Notes: generated from the letters alone by a model not told the origin. A stretch of 8,824 nucleotides of DNA from Roseiflexaceae bacterium (GCA_014381165.1 JACMIM010000775.1:1-8824), one strand, 5' to 3'. Positions 1 to 5,982 are shown, counted from the stretch's first letter. Made by a program: numbers and translations.

Positions 1-34
1 TTCGCCCACGCGTGTTCGCCCACGCGTGTTCGCC
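1..34. repeat. 14-bp direct repeat at the left edge
   Basis: The 14-mer TTCGCCCACGCGTG occurs at 1-14 and 15-28, and its first six bases recur at 29-34. The remainder of the 1-133 leader shows no convincing promoter or ribosome binding site. Because it lies at the very edge of the window, the repeat may continue outside it or be an assembly-edge effect. Confidence 0.7.
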
Positions 35-133
35 TGCAACGAATGCGTTGTTCTGATGACTTGTACGCAATGAATCCAACGTCCGCGTGTGTCGGTGTGT
101 AAAGTGAGTAGTTAGTTCAAAATCTTGAATCTT

Positions 134-775
134 ATGATCAACATCTCGCTGAAGCGTTTCGCCTGGCTGGTTCACCCGCTCGCACTACTGCCGCTGGCGC
201 TGTTGGCCGTGGATACAGCACTGGATAACTTGTCGGTCAACTTCATCCAAGACATCACCGAGCGAACTGGTATTCCAGCGCTGGTGCTGCTGGTGCTTTC
301 GATAGCTTGCACACCGCTGAACACGGTGTTCGGCTGGAAATGGGCAGTGGCGCTGCGCAAGCCGCTTGGGCTATACGCCTTTCTGTATGTCTGCCTGCAC
401 CTGCTGACGTTTACGGCGCTTGATTATGGCCTGGACTGGGGCGCGATTGCAACCGAGGTTGGCGAGAAGCGCTATATTCTGGTTGGAACTGCCGCGTTTC
501 TGCTGCTGGTGCCGCTGGCGCTGACCTCGAATAAGGCCGCGATGCGCCGGCTTGGCAAGAACTGGAAGCGGCTGCATCTATTGGTGTATGCGATTGTGCC
601 GCTGGCTGTGCTGCACTACCTGTGGCTTTCAAAGGATCCACGGCCCGCGCTGCTGTTCGGTGCAGCGACCGGCGTGCTGCTACTGCTGCGCCTGCCGGTG
701 CTGCGCCGGGCCTTCAGCGCACTGCGCAAACCGGGCGCAAGCGTCGATCGCCAAAAGACCGACACCGCCATGTAG
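134..775 (+). CDS. msrQ: MsrQ-like haem b membrane subunit (ferric reductase-like domain, YedZ family)
   Basis: 213-residue integral membrane protein with about six hydrophobic segments (roughly residues 10-26, 47-60, 78-96, 115-131, 147-164 and 172-190). It resembles MsrQ/YedZ, the haem-binding quinol-linked subunit that passes electrons to the periplasmic methionine sulfoxide reductase MsrP. Seen in sequence: the TPLN turn after the second helix, LGLYAFLYVCLH with His89, the TS turn at 131-132, and GKNWKRLHLLVY...HYLW with His148 and His161. The spacing of these three histidines (59 and 13) is nearly the same as the haem-related histidines of E. coli MsrQ (91, 151, 164). An ATG at 134 is preferred; an in-frame TTG at 125 would add three residues, and neither has a clear Shine-Dalgarno. 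The partner msrP, usually just upstream, is not in the 124 bp available. A strong terminator follows, so the gene is transcriptionally separate from the next cluster. Confidence 0.85.
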   Translation: MINISLKRFAWLVHPLALLPLALLAVDTALDNLSVNFIQDITERTGIPALVLLVLSIACTPLNTVFGWKWAVALRKPLGLYAFLYVCLHLLTFTALDYGLDWGAIATEVGEKRYILVGTAAFLLLVPLALTSNKAAMRRLGKNWKRLHLLVYAIVPLAVLHYLWLSKDPRPALLFGAATGVLLLLRLPVLRRAFSALRKPGASVDRQKTDTAM

Positions 776-798
776 GGATCACATAAAAGAGTAGAAGC

Positions 799-840
799 AA
801 ACGCCGCCTGGACATAGTTGTCCAGGCGGCGTTTATTTGT
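799..840 (+). terminator. Strong intrinsic terminator after msrQ
   Basis: A perfect 16-bp stem: AAACGCCGCCTGGACA (799-814) pairs with TGTCCAGGCGGCGTTT (819-834) around the 4-nt loop TAGT, followed by a T-rich tail (TTTATTTGT). It starts 23 bp after the msrQ stop codon. The A/T ends of the stem would allow termination in both directions. Confidence 0.9.
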
Positions 841-875
841 AGCTTACGCGAGAACAGCGTATCGTTTCACCCGCA

Positions 876-1004
876 CCCGGTGCTGAAGCGCCGGGCTATT
901 TGGCTTGGGTGGTATCAGAATCCTCAGGCGGTTGGCGGATGGCGCGAACCGCTGCAACGCGCTTTAGCGTGTTTTGGGTGATAACAGCGAGCTTCCAGCC
1001 CGCG
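876..1004. repeat. Degenerate palindromic intergenic repeat (relative of the 4626-4732 element)
   Basis: Three short hairpins of the same design as those at 4626-4732. CCCGGTGCT-GA-AGCGCCGGG lies at 876-895 (one G-T pair), AACGCGCT-TT-AGCGTGTT at 956-973 (one G-T pair), and an imperfect GCGAGCT/AGCCCGC at 987-1003. The last two centres are about 30 bp apart, as in the better copy. The stretch 896-955 shows no clear hairpin, so this looks like a decayed or partial copy. No open reading frame of note lies in 841-1047. Confidence 0.55.
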
Positions 1005-1063
1005 TTCTAGCCCGCGTTTTGGAGTGTGAGCAGATCATTTTCCTTCAATGAATAAATTGTCAC

Positions 1064-1092
1064 TTGACTTAGTGTTTAATCTACACTATTCT
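1064..1092 (+). promoter_or_regulatory. Sigma-70-type promoter of the J-domain/vWA/PurA-like operon
   Basis: A -35 box TTGACT (1064-1069, 5 of 6 to TTGACA) and a -10 box TATTCT (1087-1092, 4 of 6) are separated by exactly 17 bp, within an AT-rich island of an otherwise GC-rich window. Transcription would start near 1099, giving a leader of about 27 nt to the ATG at 1126. Two operator-like palindromes overlap the promoter, which suggests repression. Confidence 0.65.
1069..1089. promoter_or_regulatory. Operator-like palindrome 1 (NrtR-type candidate)
   Basis: A 21-bp inverted repeat of the form TTAGTGT-N7-ACACTAT. The inner GT (1074-1075) and AC (1083-1084) are separated by seven bases. It covers the -35/-10 spacer and part of the -10 box, so bound protein would block RNA polymerase. 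The 21-bp length and GT-N7-AC core agree with what is described for NrtR (Nudix-related transcription regulator of NAD metabolism). The regulator's identity is inference. Confidence 0.6.
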
Positions 1093-1093
1093 A

Positions 1094-1114
1094 TTAGTGT
1101 GATTTACACACTAA
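1094..1114. promoter_or_regulatory. Operator-like palindrome 2 (NrtR-type candidate)
   Basis: A perfect 8-bp inverted repeat, TTAGTGTG (1094-1101) and CACACTAA (1107-1114), with five bases between; it also reads GT-N7-AC at its centre. It lies 25 bp downstream of palindrome 1 and shares its half-site TTAGTGT/ACACTA. It covers the predicted transcription start. Two matching sites on the same promoter make chance unlikely. Confidence 0.65.
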
Positions 1115-1125
1115 CGGCGAAAAGA

Positions 1126-2187
1126 ATGACTGCGAGCTTCAACGAACTCAATCAGGTGCTCAGGCGAGCCACACGCGCATTTGAGGTGTTTGGCCCGCTC
1201 GACGGTGCTGCGGCGCTGCGGCGGCGCTTTCGCGAGCTTGTTCGGGTCATCCACCCGGATCACAATCTCGCTCGTGTGGCGGAGGCGACGGCAGCATTTC
1301 AGGCGTTGCAGCGTTGGCTGCGTGCCGCCGAGCAGGAGCTAGCCTGCGGCAGCTATGGCCAACCAGCGGGTTTTGTGGTCGAGCGTGGCAGCAGGCGCTA
1401 TGTTGTCGACGGCGAGCCAGTGCAGGGTGAGCTTGCCGAATTGTTCCCGGCCAGCCTGGATGGGGCGCGTGTGCTACTCAAGGTCGCCCGCCACGAGCGC
1501 GATTTCGATCTTATGCAGGCCGAGGCTACGGCGCTTCGAAGATTGGCACGCGCACTAGATGGCCAACCAGTGCGCGCCCACTTCCCCACGCTAATCGAGC
1601 AATTTCAGCTCACCGATGGCAGTGGAGCACGGCGAACCACGAATGTGCTGCTGGAGGAGGGCGGCACGCTGACGCTGGAAACGGTGGTACACGCGCAGCC
1701 GGGTGGCCTGCATCCCGCCGACGCGGCCTGGATCTTCAACCGCATGCTGGCGGCGCTGGCAGTTGCTCATGATCAGGGGCTGGTTCATGGCGCGGTACTA
1801 CTGCCACATGTGCTCATCCGACCCGCCGATCATAACGCCGTGCTGATCGACTGGTGTTACAGCGTCGAGTGCGGCGCAACCATCCGCAGTGCCAGCCCAG
1901 CCTGGCGGGGCGAGTACCCGCCCGAGGTGCTGGGCCGCCAACCGGCCAGCCCCGCGACCGACATCTTCATGGCCGCACGCTGCGTGGTGCGCCTGCTCGG
2001 CGGCGGCGACGATGTGGCAAACCTACCAGCCAGCGTGCCGCCTGCCATGCGCCGCCTGCTCCAAGCGTGCCTGTTGCCAGCGCCCGCACGCCGGCCAAAC
2101 GACGCTTGGCAGCTGTTCGACGATTTCAACACGATACTACACGCCTGCTACGGCCCGCCAGTCTTTCGACCTTTCGTACTACCTTAA
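1126..2187 (+). CDS. J-domain fused to a protein kinase-like (pseudokinase) domain
   Basis: 353-residue soluble protein, first gene after the operator-bearing promoter. Residues about 8-72 form a DnaJ-type J domain: a helical region with the signature HPD at 43-45, needed in the family to stimulate Hsp70 ATPase. Residues about 88-345 resemble a serine/threonine protein kinase fold: VLLKVA with the ATP-lysine candidate K119, a helix-C glutamate candidate E133, and an APE-like GEYPPEVLGRQPASPATDI at 262-280. The catalytic loop reads VHGAVLLPHVLI (220-231), so the HRD aspartate and the following Asn are missing, while the DFG-like position is IDW (D242). It is therefore probably a pseudokinase or an atypical kinase. 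The ATG at 1126 is chosen because an in-frame upstream ATG (1048) would place the promoter and both operators inside the coding region. The next gene starts 14 bp after the stop. Confidence 0.8.
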   Translation: MTASFNELNQVLRRATRAFEVFGPLDGAAALRRRFRELVRVIHPDHNLARVAEATAAFQALQRWLRAAEQELACGSYGQPAGFVVERGSRRYVVDGEPVQGELAELFPASLDGARVLLKVARHERDFDLMQAEATALRRLARALDGQPVRAHFPTLIEQFQLTDGSGARRTTNVLLEEGGTLTLETVVHAQPGGLHPADAAWIFNRMLAALAVAHDQGLVHGAVLLPHVLIRPADHNAVLIDWCYSVECGATIRSASPAWRGEYPPEVLGRQPASPATDIFMAARCVVRLLGGGDDVANLPASVPPAMRRLLQACLLPAPARRPNDAWQLFDDFNTILHACYGPPVFRPFVLP

Positions 2188-2193
2188 AAGGAG
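2186..2193 (+). promoter_or_regulatory. Strong Shine-Dalgarno for the vWA gene
   Basis: AAAAGGAG overlaps the stop codon of the J-domain gene and sits 8 nt before the ATG at 2202. It decides the start of the vWA gene against the much longer open frame that runs upstream, and indicates translational linkage of the two genes. Confidence 0.85.
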
Positions 2194-2201
2194 CCAAACC
2201 C

Positions 2202-3194
2202 ATGGGAAACTCATCCTGGAGCGATGCCGCCTACGCCGCCCGCCAGAACGGCCGACACGCAAGCGGCGCAAGCGCATTCACCTACGACCACCACGTTCGC
2301 AGTAGCGGCGATGTACGCATTCACCCGCAGATGAACCCGCAGCGCGTGACCCGCGAAAGCCGCGACAGCGCCGCCCACCCCGATTCGTTGTCGATCGCGG
2401 TCATGTTCGATGTGACTGGCTCGATGGGCAGCGTGCCGCGCGTGCTGCAAACCAAGCTCGGCGCGCTGATGCGGGTCATGATTCAGCGCGGCTATGTGGC
2501 CCACCCACAAATTCTGTTCGGCGCGATTGGCGACGCCTACTGCGACCAGATTCCGCTTCAGGTCGGCCAGTTCGAATCGGGGCTGGAAATGGACGACGAG
2601 CTGGGCAAAATCTATATCGAGGGCGGCGGCGGCGGGCAGGTTCATGAGTCGTATGAGCTGGCGATCTACTTTGCGGCCCGCCACACGTCGATCGACTGCT
2701 TCGATAAGCGTGGCCGACGCGGCTACCTGTTCACTATGGGCGACGAGCTGCCATACGACCAAGTCAGCCGCACGCAGGTCGCCAAGGTGATCGGCGACAA
2801 GCTCCAGCGCGACATTCCGACTGCGCAGATCGTGGCCGAGGCACAGCAGCGCTTTCACTACTTCCACATTATTCCAACGAATACCAGCCACGGGCGCGAC
2901 ACCGCCATTCACGCGGCCTGGCGCACGCTGCTGGGCGAGCGCGTGCTGCTGCTGGAAGACGAGGCGGCGGTCTGCGAGACGATTGCGCTGACAATTGGCC
3001 TGTGCGAGGGTGCAGTCGACGACCTTGCCAACGCCGGCGACGACCTGGTGACGGCAGGGTATGACGCCGACGCGGTTGCTAAGGCCGCGACTGCGCTGCG
3101 GCCGTATGCCGACAGCCAGCCACCAACGGCGCGCGTGGCGCGTGGCCTGCTGCCAATCGCGCCAACGCTGGACTTGGGGAATGGTCGGCTGTAA
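2202..3194 (+). CDS. Cytosolic von Willebrand factor A (vWA) domain protein
   Basis: 330-residue protein with no signal peptide or membrane segment. After a polar, histidine-rich N-terminal stretch of about 60 residues, the vWA-like core begins at SIAVMFDVTGSMG: D70, T72 and S74 form a DxTxS version of the MIDAS metal site. GDAYCD (110-115), a five-glycine run at 141-145 followed by QVHESYELAIY, and the strand-end motif FTMGDE (177-182) complete the fold. The C-terminal 90 residues contain an acidic helical segment (LLLEDEAAVCE). Intracellular vWA proteins usually act as metal-dependent binding scaffolds; the partner here is unknown, but the J-domain/pseudokinase gene 14 bp upstream is the obvious candidate. 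It has no AAA+ ATPase neighbour, unlike MoxR-vWA pairs. The start is fixed by a strong Shine-Dalgarno. Confidence 0.82.
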   Translation: MGNSSWSDAAYAARQNGRHASGASAFTYDHHVRSSGDVRIHPQMNPQRVTRESRDSAAHPDSLSIAVMFDVTGSMGSVPRVLQTKLGALMRVMIQRGYVAHPQILFGAIGDAYCDQIPLQVGQFESGLEMDDELGKIYIEGGGGGQVHESYELAIYFAARHTSIDCFDKRGRRGYLFTMGDELPYDQVSRTQVAKVIGDKLQRDIPTAQIVAEAQQRFHYFHIIPTNTSHGRDTAIHAAWRTLLGERVLLLEDEAAVCETIALTIGLCEGAVDDLANAGDDLVTAGYDADAVAKAATALRPYADSQPPTARVARGLLPIAPTLDLGNGRL

Positions 3195-3210
3195 TTCCTG
3201 TTGTGGGGTG

Positions 3211-3252
3211 CGCCGTCGTGGGGGCGGGTTTGAAACCCATCCCACGACGGCG
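3211..3252. repeat. Long intra-operon hairpin
   Basis: CGCCGTCGTGGG (3211-3222) pairs perfectly with CCCACGACGGCG (3241-3252), and an inner GGGTTT-G-AAACCC (3226-3238) extends the structure. No T-run follows, so it is not a standard terminator. It fills the 73-bp gap between the vWA and PurA-like genes, and its 3' arm ends next to the only purine-rich (GGGGG, 3254-3258) ribosome-binding candidate of the PurA-like gene. It could be a dispersed repeat, an RNA-stability element or a translation-tuning hairpin. Confidence 0.7.
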
Positions 3253-3267
3253 TGGGGGCACAAACAT

Positions 3268-4635
3268 ATGACACAAATCATTCTGACCGTCGACCTTGGC
3301 TTTGGCGACGCCGGCAAGGGCAGTGTGGTCGATGCACTGACCCGCCGTTATGAGGCGCACACGGTGGTGCGCTTCAACGGCGGTGCGCAGGCGGCCCATC
3401 GTGTGGTCGAGGCTGGCCCCGCGTCACGCGAGCATGTGTTCAGCCAGTTTGGCAGTGGCACACTCGCTGGTGCGACCACGCATCTTTCACGCTTCATGCT
3501 GGTCGACCCGCCCGCACTGCTGGCCGAGGCCGCGCATCTCCAGGCTATTGGCGTGCCCGCTCCACTCGCCCAGGTTAACATCGACACGGATGCCGTGATT
3601 GTGACGCCCTACCAGCGCGCTATCAACCGCCTGCGCGAGTTGGCCCGTGGCACAGGGCGGCACGGCAGCTGTGGCATGGGCGTGGGCGAGGCAGCCCAGG
3701 ACGCACTGGCAGCGAACGACCAGGTGCTGCGCGCTGGTGATATGCTGCACCCTGATCGGCTGCGCGAGCGGCTGCGCTGGCTGCGCGATTATAACTGCGC
3801 CAAGCTGGCGGCGCTACGTCCGCTGCTGCCCGACAGCGCACAGGCGCGAGATGAATTGGCGGTTTTCGACGATGCCGAGCTCGAAAACTGGTTTTGCGAG
3901 TGCGCCGAGGTCGCGGGCACGGCCCAGATCGTGGGCGGCGAGCACCTGGGTAGGCTGCTGAACCGGCCTGGCTGCGTGGTCTTCGAAGCTGCGCAGGGCG
4001 TTTTGCTCGACGAGTGGCGCGGCTTTCACCCCTACACGACCTGGAGCACCACAACGCTGCAAAACGCCGAAACGCTGCTGCGCGAAGCTCGCTACCACGG
4101 CCACGTCACCCGCCTAGGCATCACCCGCGCCTACACCACGCGCCATGGTGCCGGGCCGCTGCCAAGCGAGGACGCAACACTGACCGCCGCGCTGCCAGAT
4201 GCGCGCAACGGTACTGGCGCGTGGCAGGGTGGTTTTCGCAGCGGCTGGCTCGATCTTGTGTTGCTGCGCTATGCATGCGCGGTCGTCGGCCAACTCGATG
4301 GCCTGGCCCTCACCTGTCTTGATCGCGCCGCTGCCCTGCCAGCGCTGCATATTTGCACGCAGTATCAGGACGGAACCACGGCCGTACCGCAACTTGCGCC
4401 CGCGCAGTCGCCGCACGATCTCACACATCAAGAACAGCTGACCACACGGCTGCTGCGCGTCCGGCCACAGCTTGCGCCGCTCGCCAACACCGATCACTTA
4501 ATCGCACACGTCGAGCGCACGCTCGGCCTGCCGGTGCTGCTGCAATCATACGGCCCGACTGCCGCCAAAAAGGATATGGGCAAACTACGCGGGTGGAATT
4601 CAGATTATTGTGCCACCACTACGGCCGCCGGATGA
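3268..4635 (+). CDS. Divergent adenylosuccinate synthetase (PurA) paralogue
   Basis: 455-residue protein, slightly longer than typical PurA (about 430). PurA couples IMP and aspartate using GTP. Seen here: a P-loop-like GFGDAGKG (11-18) matching WGDEGKG, with the catalytic Asp kept (D14); FNGGAQAAH (36-44), keeping the catalytic His (H44); FEAAQGVLLD (239-248), like FEGAQGTLLD; RAYTTRHGAGPLPSE (287-301), like the YTTRVGxGPFPTE motif; and GWLDLVLLRYA (326-336), like GWFDxVALRYA. The aspartate-binding loop, normally TTGRPRR-like just before GW, reads GTGAWQGGFRS (315-325) and is rebuilt, so the amino-acid substrate may differ. It is probably an accessory ligase rather than the housekeeping PurA. 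The ATG at 3268 starts the homologous region; the frame is open upstream but overlaps the hairpin. The last codons and stop lie inside a palindromic repeat, so the C-terminus may have been altered by its insertion. Confidence 0.85.
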   Translation: MTQIILTVDLGFGDAGKGSVVDALTRRYEAHTVVRFNGGAQAAHRVVEAGPASREHVFSQFGSGTLAGATTHLSRFMLVDPPALLAEAAHLQAIGVPAPLAQVNIDTDAVIVTPYQRAINRLRELARGTGRHGSCGMGVGEAAQDALAANDQVLRAGDMLHPDRLRERLRWLRDYNCAKLAALRPLLPDSAQARDELAVFDDAELENWFCECAEVAGTAQIVGGEHLGRLLNRPGCVVFEAAQGVLLDEWRGFHPYTTWSTTTLQNAETLLREARYHGHVTRLGITRAYTTRHGAGPLPSEDATLTAALPDARNGTGAWQGGFRSGWLDLVLLRYACAVVGQLDGLALTCLDRAAALPALHICTQYQDGTTAVPQLAPAQSPHDLTHQEQLTTRLLRVRPQLAPLANTDHLIAHVERTLGLPVLLQSYGPTAAKKDMGKLRGWNSDYCATTTAAG

Positions 4636-4732
4636 ATCCGGCGTCTGCTACGCCCAAACGCGCTGAAGCGCGTTCAACTGCATCCAACGCGCTTCAGTGC
4701 GTTTCGCATAGCAGCAGCGGGCTTCATCCCGC
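4626..4732. repeat. Four-hairpin palindromic element with about 30-bp periodicity
   Basis: Four hairpins: CGCCGGAT-GA-ATCCGGCG (4626-4643), AACGCGCT-GA-AGCGCGTT (4657-4674), AACGCGCT-TC-AGTGCGTT (4686-4703, one wobble) and GCGGG-CTTCAT-CCCGC (4717-4732). Their centres lie about 31, 29 and 30 bp apart. The first two carry TGAA and the last two TTCA at the centre, so the whole is one imperfect palindrome of about 107 bp centred near 4680. It resembles REP/MITE-type intergenic repeats. The stop codon of the PurA-like gene (4633-4635) lies in the core of the first hairpin. It occupies most of the 201-bp gap 4636-4836. Confidence 0.8.
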
Positions 4733-4795
4733 GCGTGGGGTAATGACCGCAACAACGTGAATCCCACCCAACGCCGCTAGCCACACGCTCATCCA

Positions 4796-4804
4796 TGCTA
4801 CAAT
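4796..4804 (+). promoter_or_regulatory. Extended -10 promoter before the PncC/NMNAT-like fusion gene
   Basis: TGCTACAAT (4796-4804) is an extended -10 element (TGn + TACAAT, 5 of 6). No good -35 is visible at 17 bp; a poor TAGCCA match lies at 15 bp. It would give a leader of about 25-30 nt to the ATG at 4837. No copy of the palindromic operators found at 1069-1114 is present here, so this promoter may be regulated differently. Confidence 0.5.
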
Positions 4805-4836
4805 AATCAAATACCCTTTCTACCGGATAGCATGCC

Positions 4837-5982
4837 ATGGATTCGACCCTGGCCGAGCGGATCGCCCAAATCCACGCCACATCCACGCGGCTTGTGTTCG
4901 AGTTCGCCGGAGCGGGCAGCCTCGCCCTAATGTGGCTGCACACCGTTGCCGGCTCCTCGCGCACGGTGCTGGAGGCGACCGACCGCTACACGCCTGCAGC
5001 TCTGAAAGACCTGCTGGGTGGCCTGCCGCAGAAGTTTGTTGCGCAACCCACAACCGAGGCGATGGCCGAGGCCGCTTACCGCCGTGCGCTACGCCTGAGC
5101 GATGGCAGCGCACCGGTCGTTGGTGTCGCACTTTCGGCCACCATCGCCACCGATCGGGTCAAAAAGGGCGAGCACGGCTGCTGGGTCAGCGTGTGTGGGC
5201 GCGACGGCCTGCGCAGCTACGGCCTGACCCTCAGCAAGGGCGCACGAGATCGTGGCGGGGAAGAGCAGGTTGTCAGCCGACTGGTGATTCGCGCGATCGC
5301 CGAGGCATGCACTGTTTCAGCGCCGGTTGCACTGCATCTGCGCGACGACGAGCGCGTACACGTCACCGATACGCCAAAGCCCGACCCGCTGGTGCTGCTG
5401 CTGGACGACCAGGCACAGTCGGTTTCGGTCGAGCCGCAGGGGGCGCGTATCGCCGGTGCGCCCGTGGCTGGCGGGCTGCTGTCTGGCTCGTTCAACCCGC
5501 TCCACCAGGGCCACGAGCAACTCGTGCGAGCTGCCGCCGCCAAACTAGGCCAGCCGGTCGCCTTTGAGCTGCCGATTCTGAATGCCGACAAGCCACCGTT
5601 GGCCCGCGCCGAGATCGAGCGGCGCCTGGCCCAGTTCCAGCATCGCTATCAGGTTGTACTGAGCCGCGCGCCGCTGTTTGTGCAAAAGGCCGCACTATTT
5701 CCCGCATGTAGCTTTGTGGTCGGGTATGATACTGCTGCGCGCATGATCGACACCCGCTATTACGACGGCGAAGCTGGGCGCGATGCAGCGCTCGCACAGA
5801 TCGCCGCGCAGGGCTGTCGCTTTCTGGTGGCGGGCCGCGCCGACGCGACGGGGTTTCTCACGTTGGGCGATCTGGTAATTCCGAATGCGTATACCTATCT
5901 ATTCAGCGGGCTGCGTGAGGCGGAATTTCGCATCGACATTTCGTCGACCAGCATCCGCAACATTCAGCTACAAACATTATGA
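4837..5982 (+). CDS. CinA/PncC-like domain fused to an NMN adenylyltransferase-like domain
   Basis: 381-residue two-domain protein. Residues about 5-175 resemble the CinA C-terminal domain (PncC, NMN deamidase): LAERI at the start, VAGSSRTVLEATDRYTPAALKDLLG (37-61), EAMAEAAYRRAL, and a central VVGVALSATIATD strand-loop. The family signature ESCTGG is replaced by EFAGAG (22-27), so the usual active serine is missing and deamidase activity is doubtful. Residues about 211-380 are a nucleotidyltransferase of the HxGH class: SGSFNPLHQGH (216-226, H223 and H226) near its start and ISSTSIR (368-374) at its end, both typical of NadD/NadM-type NMN/NaMN adenylyltransferases. The two domains would catalyse or sense successive steps around NMN/NaMN/NAD. 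The ATG at 4837 has only a weak GGAT ribosome site. The stop overlaps the next start as ATGA, indicating translational coupling. Confidence 0.85.
   Translation: MDSTLAERIAQIHATSTRLVFEFAGAGSLALMWLHTVAGSSRTVLEATDRYTPAALKDLLGGLPQKFVAQPTTEAMAEAAYRRALRLSDGSAPVVGVALSATIATDRVKKGEHGCWVSVCGRDGLRSYGLTLSKGARDRGGEEQVVSRLVIRAIAEACTVSAPVALHLRDDERVHVTDTPKPDPLVLLLDDQAQSVSVEPQGARIAGAPVAGGLLSGSFNPLHQGHEQLVRAAAAKLGQPVAFELPILNADKPPLARAEIERRLAQFQHRYQVVLSRAPLFVQKAALFPACSFVVGYDTAARMIDTRYYDGEAGRDAALAQIAAQGCRFLVAGRADATGFLTLGDLVIPNAYTYLFSGLREAEFRIDISSTSIRNIQLQTL

Noticed and set aside
125..133. TTG start for the MsrQ-like gene
   Set aside because: An ATG three codons on (134) is the simpler choice; neither has a clear Shine-Dalgarno, so this remains uncertain.
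1094..1114. CRP/FNR-type site (TGTGA...CACA)
   Set aside because: Half-site spacing is wrong for TGTGA-N6-TCACA, and both palindromes instead share a longer TTAGTGT/ACACTA pattern with a 7-bp centre.
1048..1125. Upstream in-frame ATG extending the J-domain gene by 26 residues
   Set aside because: The added residues are translated from the promoter and both operator palindromes and show no J-domain similarity; the ATG at 1126 follows the predicted transcript start.
1854..2201. Open frame extending the vWA gene 116 codons upstream
   Set aside because: It overlaps the well-supported kinase-like coding region in another frame, is Arg/Pro/Ala-rich, and a strong Shine-Dalgarno fixes the start at 2202.
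3061..3267. Upstream extension of the PurA-like gene
   Set aside because: It overlaps the vWA gene and the hairpin; PurA homology begins at the ATG at 3268.
2211..3317. Long antisense open frame (368 codons) on the minus strand
   Set aside because: It lies opposite the vWA gene, lacks recognisable domains, and reflects the third-position GC bias of the real gene.
3268..4635. PurZ (2-aminoadenylosuccinate synthetase for Z-genome phages)
   Set aside because: The catalytic Asp is retained, as in PurA, the protein is longer than typical PurZ, and no DpoZ, DatZ or MazZ-type genes are nearby.
4626..4732. CRISPR-like array, because hairpins recur at about 30-bp spacing
   Set aside because: The units are palindromes in two orientations, not identical direct repeats with unique spacers, and there are no cas genes.
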